From contig VBPK01000083.1 in the NCBI GenBank assembly GCA_005877225.1, positions 1 to 10,985 of the forward strand: a stretch of DNA of 10,985 nucleotides, read 5' to 3'. The notes under the pieces were generated by a model, which was not told the origin of the DNA, searched no databases, and saw nothing but the letters and a program-made list of their open reading frames with translations. How positions within the stretch are numbered: position 1 is the stretch's first letter; the number at the start of each line of letters is the position of its first letter. Of this stretch, positions 6,546-10,985 are shown piece after piece. The position numbers were made by a program, and so were the translations under genes. This DNA comes from Nitrososphaerota archaeon. Lineage in GTDB: Archaea; Thermoproteota; Nitrososphaeria; Nitrososphaerales; Gagatemarchaeaceae.

Positions 6546-7642
6546 CTAGGGAAGAAGTTTGAGGATCCCGGAGCTGTACTGAGCCGCCTTCTTCGGAGTC
6601 TCCGCCACCTCCTCGGGCAGCCCAAGAAGCTTCGCGGCCTCCCTTAGCAGGTGTTTCCTTCTCCCCCCGCGAATCTTGAAATCAAGTGGGATGCTGAGAG
6701 CCATCGAGGCCACGCCCTCGTCCGCAAACGGGAACCTCGGTTCCACGCTCGAGGAGCACGCCAGTTCGTCCCTCAGGAGACCCACCTCCCCGCACCGAAC
6801 GAGATCCTCTTCCATCATCGTCTCCGCCGCGAGGACTCCTCCCTCCTCCACCGCCCGCACGTACTTGACGTAGCCTCCGAAGAGCTCGTCTGCGAGCTGG
6901 CCGAGAAGCGTCGGATGTCCTGCGGAGTGAGGGCTCTCGATACCATCGGGAGGCCGAGTTTCTCCGCGATTGATCTGGACTGCTTTTCGTCTCTCGACCC
7001 GTGCGAGTAGACGCCGCAGAGGATGACATCGCTGTGCCTCGCCGCGCAGAAGGCGACGATGGAACTGTCGAGCCCCCCAGAGAATGAGACTGCTACGAGA
7101 CGCTCTCCCTCTACCCTCCTCCTCACCGAGCTCTCGATGAGGCCGGCGAGTTCCGAGGCTGCGCTCGCCATGGAGTCTGGAGTGTTCACCATCCCTAGGA
7201 GGCGCGTCTTGACGGAGGCATCGGATGCCCGGTAGCTAGTCCCGGGGGGGAGGAGAAGCCTCTCCTCCTGAGAACTCGAAAGGAACCTGTGGTCGCTCGC
7301 GAGGGACTTCCCATCCCGCGATGCGTACAGCGGTCTCGTTCCGAGAAGGTCCCGCCCGGCGAGAATGCTCCCCTCCTCTAAGTCGAGGAAGGAGAACTCT
7401 CCGCTCGGGTTTTCTCTTCCGTTGAAGAGGGGTCCGTGAACTGCTGGCAGTCCCCCATCCCCGTCAAGGAAGAGGACCGCAATCGCGAGTTCAGCCTCTC
7501 GAAGCTCGGAGGGCTCGCCGAAGTCGGCGCCGTCGTTGCTCGCGAGCACCCGTCTTCGGTGCCTCTCGACCCTCGGGAGGGATTTCTGAAGGCGCTCCTT
7601 CGCGCCCTCCCCCAAAAAGACCGCGAAGGCGCTGCAGTGCAT
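6546..7642 (-). pseudogene. Asparagine synthetase-like protein, interrupted by a frameshift near 6911
   Basis: The gene resembles AsnB-type glutamine amidotransferases. The first frame (ATG 7642, about 245 residues to the break) has an N-terminal domain with LAGRDLLGTRPLY, then the ATP-pyrophosphatase loop VSFSGGLDSS (186-195) and KLGLP.....LTPQDI. The rest lies in another frame from about 6911: TLLGQLADELFGGYVKY, RDELACS, EPRFPFADEGV and KIRGGRRKHLLREAAKLLGL to the stop at 6546. A one-base error alone does not restore the normal layout. LTPQDIRR runs straight into TLLGQLADELFGGY, where relatives have roughly 40 more residues, so a small deletion is likely. The glutaminase domain is poor: Cys is third (Met-His-Cys), not second, and there is no RGPD loop. 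The ATG overlaps the hel308 stop as TGATG. The reaction is uncertain, perhaps ammonia-dependent amidation or ligation. It may be intact in the living cell if the break is an assembly error. Confidence 0.8.
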
Positions 7643-9960
7643 CAATAGCGCGAGACCTGCTCCTTCAGCTTCCTGGCCAGAGCGGTCCCTATCTTCTCGA
7701 CAAGAGCGAGTTTGTCGGCCGGCGCCTCCTGTATGTCCTCGATCGACCTGTATCCAGCGGTGTGGAGAGACCTCGCCCTCACCCTCCCCACGCCCTGGAG
7801 GGCGGTCAGTTCTATCAGCTCCTTGCCGACGCCGCCCTCGACCCTCCTCCTCAGGACGTCTATCTCCGAGTTCAGCCCCGCCTTCTTGAAGAGCTTGGCC
7901 AGCTCCCCGAGGCTGTAGATGAGCCAGTCGGAGTTGTCGACGGCCCTGTGCAGGTCGCCCGGCTCAACCCCCAACCGAGAAAGGATCTGTTCCTCCCTCA
8001 TCTCATCGATCCACGCGTACAGTGTCATGACAGAGCGCATATCCTGAAGAGTCTCGTCGTACTCCGCATACGACTTCGAGTGAGGCTTGAGGACCATCTC
8101 ACCGGAGTGCTCCTCCAGGAAGGCGATTGCCTGGTCGAGGTCTCTGTTCCTGAGCGGGAACCTGGGTTCGAAGTCGGGACTCCTAGCTATCACGTGCAAG
8201 AGACCCACGGTGTGCTCCTTCCCCGCCTCCCTCGTCTTCAGCGCGTTCCTGAATAGAACTCCTGTCGCCGGGTCGATGTAGAGAATCGAGACCCTCTGCC
8301 CGAACTCAGTCGCATAGAAGAGGTTCCCGTTGGACTCGAGAAGCTTCTCGCTCAGGAGATATCCGAACGCTTCGTCGATATGACCCATCACCTCCCCTCT
8401 CCCGACCTGCGCCGCGAGGAGCGTCTTCGCGAACAGCCCTTCGACGTCCGCCCTTGAAAGGCCGGTGCTCGTCGCGACCGTGGCCAGGACGTGCGCCCTC
8501 ATCGCGCCCTCATCGGCGAGCGTCGAGCGTATAGGCTCGGGTGGGTCCTTCGCGTAGTGCTGGAGGAGCTCCGCGGCCGGCTGAGTCGGTGGCGGGACGA
8601 TCACGGTCTCCCCGTACTCGTCGTACTGAGGCCTCCCTGCCCTTCCAGCCATCTGCCTGTACTCCAGAACGGGGATCTCCGTGCTCCCTCCTTTCTCGAC
8701 GTCGAACCTCGTGAGGTCAGCGATGACGACCCTTCTTGCGGGCAGGTTCACCCCGCTGGCGAGAGTAGGGGTGCTCGCGAGGAGCTTGATTGCCCTCATT
8801 CTGTAGTAATCCTCGACTATCCGCCTGTGCTCGCTCTCCAGCCCCGCATGATGGAAGGCGGACCCCTTCGTAACGAGGTCTGCGAGGAGGTTGCTCAGGC
8901 TCGTCTCCTCCCCCGCCCCTCTTATCCTCCTCGCGGCCTCGCTGCAGAGCTCCTTCTCCCTCTCGCCGAGGTACCGCGGGGTGATCTCCGCCGCCTTCGT
9001 CGCGAGGCTGACCGCCCTCCGCCTTGTCCCGGCAAAGATGAGCGATTGACCTCCCGTCTTCACTGCGTCGATTCCGACGTCTATCGGCGCGCCGTAGGTT
9101 GAGCGTGTGACCGGCCTCTCCTCCCCGTCCGTGAAGAGGATTCTCCCGTAGTCGTACACTCCCTCCCTCAACGGGACCGGCCTCCAGTTCAGCTCCACGA
9201 GCTTCGAGTCCAACCACTGTGAGACTTCCCCCGCATTGCTTATCGTTGCCGAGAGAGAGAGCAGCTGCGAATCGAGGCCCAGGTACATCACCTTCGTGAG
9301 GATCATCTCCAGTGTTGGCCCCCTCGAGTCGCTCCCGGCCAGGTGAACCTCGTCGGCGATGAAGAGCCCGACGGAGTCGATCCAACTCACCCGGTGCCTC
9401 ATCACGGAATCGAACCTCTCGTTCGTGAGGACGATGATATCTCCCCTCCCGAGCGACTCCCCGCTCGAATCGTAGTCTCCGGTGGAGATCACGGTCCTGA
9501 TTCCAAGGGACTCCATCTCCCTGAACTCTGAATACTTCTCCGATGCGAGGGCTCTAAGGGGCGAGAGGTAGACCACCCTCCTCTGCTCCCGCTTCACCTT
9601 AAGGTACGCGGCGATCAGGGCTATGAGGGTCTTTCCTGAATTACCGCACCAGAGCGCCTTTCCATTTCTTCTCACGTAAAGCAGGTGATACTTCGGGAGA
9701 GTCAAACAGTAGACCACTTCGCCCTTGGTGGTTTCAAAGGAGGGTCTACTCCGTTTCCTGTAGTCGATTCCGTGTTCGGAATACCGCCTTCCTGCTATCT
9801 CATAACTTGGATGCTTTGATTTGATTGTGTGCCCGTCCGGCATGACATGAGGCGGCGACATCCCCACGAGTCTTACGCTACTGCTTATCCCTACCTTGAA
9901 GAGCAGTTCTTGGATGTCGTCAGCTAGACGCTCCGAAGTCGTGTTGAAAACTGGGCTCAC
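7642..9960 (-). CDS. hel308: Hel308 (Hjm) helicase, C-terminal extein with the second part of its intein
   Basis: This is a superfamily 2 Ski2-like 3'-5' DNA helicase that acts at stalled or branched replication forks. The frame shown starts at a GTG inside the intein (not a true start) and is open upstream to about 10281. Intein residues end at N107 (9640-9642), and the extein resumes with SGKTLIALIA, the second half of the P-loop. Then follow SPLRALASEKY, TNERFDS, DEVHLAGSDSRGP (motif II), SLSATI (motif III), FAGTRR, HHAGLE, ASTPTLASGVNLPA (motif V), QMAGRAGRPQYDEYGE (motif VI) and a C-terminal helix-hairpin-helix GVGRVRARSLHTAGYRS with the RAR signature. Joined to the N-terminal 49 residues the spliced protein would be 714 residues, normal for Hel308. 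The junction with the first part is out of frame, so as read here no full-length precursor is made. The stop overlaps the next gene as TGATG. Confidence 0.9.
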   Translation of the reverse strand: MSPVFNTTSERLADDIQELLFKVGISSSVRLVGMSPPHVMPDGHTIKSKHPSYEIAGRRYSEHGIDYRKRSRPSFETTKGEVVYCLTLPKYHLLYVRRNGKALWCGNSGKTLIALIAAYLKVKREQRRVVYLSPLRALASEKYSEFREMESLGIRTVISTGDYDSSGESLGRGDIIVLTNERFDSVMRHRVSWIDSVGLFIADEVHLAGSDSRGPTLEMILTKVMYLGLDSQLLSLSATISNAGEVSQWLDSKLVELNWRPVPLREGVYDYGRILFTDGEERPVTRSTYGAPIDVGIDAVKTGGQSLIFAGTRRRAVSLATKAAEITPRYLGEREKELCSEAARRIRGAGEETSLSNLLADLVTKGSAFHHAGLESEHRRIVEDYYRMRAIKLLASTPTLASGVNLPARRVVIADLTRFDVEKGGSTEIPVLEYRQMAGRAGRPQYDEYGETVIVPPPTQPAAELLQHYAKDPPEPIRSTLADEGAMRAHVLATVATSTGLSRADVEGLFAKTLLAAQVGRGEVMGHIDEAFGYLLSEKLLESNGNLFYATEFGQRVSILYIDPATGVLFRNALKTREAGKEHTVGLLHVIARSPDFEPRFPLRNRDLDQAIAFLEEHSGEMVLKPHSKSYAEYDETLQDMRSVMTLYAWIDEMREEQILSRLGVEPGDLHRAVDNSDWLIYSLGELAKLFKKAGLNSEIDVLRRRVEGGVGKELIELTALQGVGRVRARSLHTAGYRSIEDIQEAPADKLALVEKIGTALARKLKEQVSRY

Positions 9961-10658
9961 CCCGTCCCTACCCGTGTACCCGTCACCACGGGAATATGAC
10001 TCGAGAAATATCTTAATCTGATCAGGGGGTAGTTCTTTCAGGAAGTCGGGAACAAATTTCTCGTATGCCTTCCCGAATTGAGAAAGGTATCGGGCGAGTT
10101 GTGGGCTACTGACGCTGAAATGCCGATGAACTTCTGGCCCTGTCGTGTAAACCTTGCCAAGGCCGAGCTTCGCAAGCGCGTCTTTGGCATTAAGCAGGTC
10201 TTTTACTGCATGGGAATCTTGATTGCCGGGAGAGGTCCCTTCGAGGAGGGATACCTGCCGCGAACATTTATCGGCGGTAGTTCAACGTACTCCCTTTCCT
10301 GACCCTCCCAAATCCCGTTCGTGACGAACTTCCAATTGCGTTTGATTTCCCGGGCCGGATGAAAATCATAGCACAACCCTGAGTAACTAACGAAGCGAGC
10401 CGTCTTGGGGTCTTTGACCGCGAGCTTGTGTCTGTGATGTACGAACATGTTGTGATTCTCGGTGACCCTGAAGTCGATTTCCTTGCCTTCGACGTGAACC
10501 ATTCTTCCGCGGTAGAGGTACTCTGTCTTGTTGACCGCTCTTACGTACTCCATCTCGAAAGTCTCTGGATTCATCGAAAGGACTTCTTCGTTTGGGCTGG
10601 CGTCTTTGAACAATTTCCAACCGCTTCTCGTTAACACCTCTGTCTTTCCGTCGTAGCA
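9640..10658 (-). mobile_element. Degenerate LAGLIDADG intein in the Hel308 P-loop
   Basis: The element runs from Cys (TGC 10656-10658) to Asn (AAT 9640-9642) and splits SSPTA/SGKT, the ATP-binding Walker A motif. Splicing blocks A (CYDGKTEVLTRSGW) and B (TENH) sit at the start. Block F (VVYCLTLPKYHLLYVRRNG) and the ending WCGN sit at the end, with Ser as the +1 residue. The penultimate residue is Gly, not the usual His. Of the homing endonuclease, the second half is present: FSVSSPQLARYLSQFG, PPDQIKIFLESYSRGDG, then FNTTSERLADDIQELLFKVGI. The first LAGLIDADG helix (normally ..FLGWYLSEG after KIPM) is absent. The 1019 bases are not a multiple of three; one extra base would give 340 codons, short for a full intein with endonuclease (about 400 or more). 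A deletion at about 10203-10215 explains both. Confidence 0.85.
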
Positions 10659-10805
10659 CGCCGTGGGGCTCGAAATCACGAGGTTCCTCCCCTCGAGGAG
10701 GCCCGCCTTGATCGCCTCCTCCTGCGGCGGATAGAGGTCGGAGAGTCCCTTGCTCTTCAGAAAGGAGAGGAGCTCGCTCGGGAGCTGCACCTCGTCAAAT
10801 CTCAA
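10203..10805 (-). CDS. hel308: Hel308 helicase, N-terminal extein with the first part of its intein
   Basis: Residues 1-49 are the Hel308 N-terminus, including the Q-motif region LSDLYPPQEEAIKAGLLEGRN and the first half of the P-loop, ISSPTA. At Cys50 (10656-10658) the intein begins: CYDGKTEVLTRSGWKLF is splicing block A and DFRVTENHNMFVHH carries the block B T..H. The frame continues through VELPPINVRG and AIKIPM and then stops at TAA 10203-10205. The C-terminal rest lies in the -1 frame, with a 76-base overlap (10206-10281). The start is TTG 10805, which matches the family N-terminus, lies 14 bases after the mcm stop, and is preceded by a G-rich stretch (GGTAGGGGGT) that may act as a weak Shine-Dalgarno. 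On its own this product would have no helicase activity. Confidence 0.88.
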   Translation of the reverse strand: MRFDEVQLPSELLSFLKSKGLSDLYPPQEEAIKAGLLEGRNLVISSPTACYDGKTEVLTRSGWKLFKDASPNEEVLSMNPETFEMEYVRAVNKTEYLYRGRMVHVEGKEIDFRVTENHNMFVHHRHKLAVKDPKTARFVSYSGLCYDFHPAREIKRNWKFVTNGIWEGQEREYVELPPINVRGRYPSSKGPLPAIKIPMQ

Positions 10806-10819
10806 GAAGGACCCCCTAC

Positions 10820-10985
10820 CTAGCTGCCGACGCGCCTGAAGAACCCGGGCTTCGACTCGTAGATCAGTCCCTCCTTGAACATCGACCTGATGACCTTCTC
10901 TGCGTCCTCGTCGTCGGCGAACTTGGCCGTCTTCAGAAGCTCCTCCTTGAAGACTCTCCTCTCGACGGGCTTCTTGTCTGTCCCC
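10820..10985 (-). CDS. mcm: C-terminal winged-helix tail of an MCM-type replicative helicase (partial)
   Basis: Only the last 54 residues are in the window; the gene enters from the right edge. The sequence runs ERRVFKEELLKTAKF, then DEDAEKVIRSMFKEGLIYESKPGFFRRV. This is the compact helix-turn-helix with a GLIYE..PG[FY] beta-wing that ends archaeal MCM proteins, the hexameric helicase that unwinds DNA at the replication fork. The identification rests on this short tail without the ATPase core, so another winged-helix protein remains possible. The stop is 14 bases before the hel308 start on the same strand, so the two are probably co-transcribed, fitting a replication/repair operon. Confidence 0.6.
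   Translation of the reverse strand, partial: GTDKKPVERRVFKEELLKTAKFADDEDAEKVIRSMFKEGLIYESKPGFFRRVGS

Noticed and set aside
8491..9102. Open frame of 203 codons on the plus strand opposite hel308
   Set aside because: It is antisense to conserved helicase motifs V and VI. Its composition is Arg/Pro/Leu-rich and no family is visible.
10206..10281. Canonical slippery site for programmed -1 frameshifting
   Set aside because: No heptamer of the X_XXY_YYZ form is in register with the upstream frame, so recoding remains only a possibility.
1..10985. tRNA, rRNA, CRISPR array, insertion sequence or attachment site
   Set aside because: I saw no cloverleaf-like intergenic segment, no regularly spaced repeats and no transposase motifs. 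Intergenic space is short, the longest being 881-1141. The only mobile element is the intein.

Overview
The window looks archaeal, with moderately high GC. Evidence is the C-terminal tail of an MCM-type replicative helicase, a Hel308 (Hjm/Ski2-like) helicase with an intein in its P-loop, a small HemK2/Mtq2-type methyltransferase, and TATA-like boxes about 27-29 bases upstream of likely leaderless starts. The LeuC and LeuD proteins are of the long, bacterial-like type. Together this fits a Thermoproteota/Nitrososphaeria-like lineage, but the lineage is inferred from family resemblance only and is not certain.

Layout. (1) 1-880, minus strand: N-terminal part of an APC-superfamily amino acid permease that runs off the left edge. 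(2) 1142-4615, plus strand: a tight three-gene operon of a homocitrate synthase-like enzyme with a C-terminal RAM domain, LeuC-like large subunit and LeuD-like small subunit. It starts from a promoter whose TATA box abuts a perfect 17-bp palindrome, a good operator candidate. The permease is transcribed divergently. (3) 4602-5645, minus strand: a class V PLP enzyme convergent with leuD and overlapping it by 14 bases. (4) 5728-6506, minus strand: a two-gene unit of a small unknown protein and a HemK2/Mtq2-like methyltransferase, joined by an ATGA overlap and driven by its own promoter. (5) 6546-10985, minus strand: an mcm - hel308 - asparagine-synthetase-like gene string, with a 14-base gap and then a TGATG stop/start overlap.

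How they work together. The plus-strand operon encodes condensation and isomerisation steps of 2-oxoacid chain elongation, either lysine via alpha-aminoadipate or the analogous leucine steps; the RAM domain suggests amino acid feedback. The divergent permease may move a related amino acid. The right half is replication and repair (MCM, Hel308) with an amidotransferase-like partner.

Most unusual: two genes are broken in the sequence as given. hel308 changes frame inside its intein, where the first half of the LAGLIDADG endonuclease also appears to be missing. The AsnB-like gene changes frame just before its GQLADELFGGY motif, where a segment also seems to be missing. The class V enzyme seems to lack a comparable segment in frame. 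Either these are real deletions, which would leave the Hel308 P-loop unrepaired by splicing, or this stretch of the assembly carries several small deletions.
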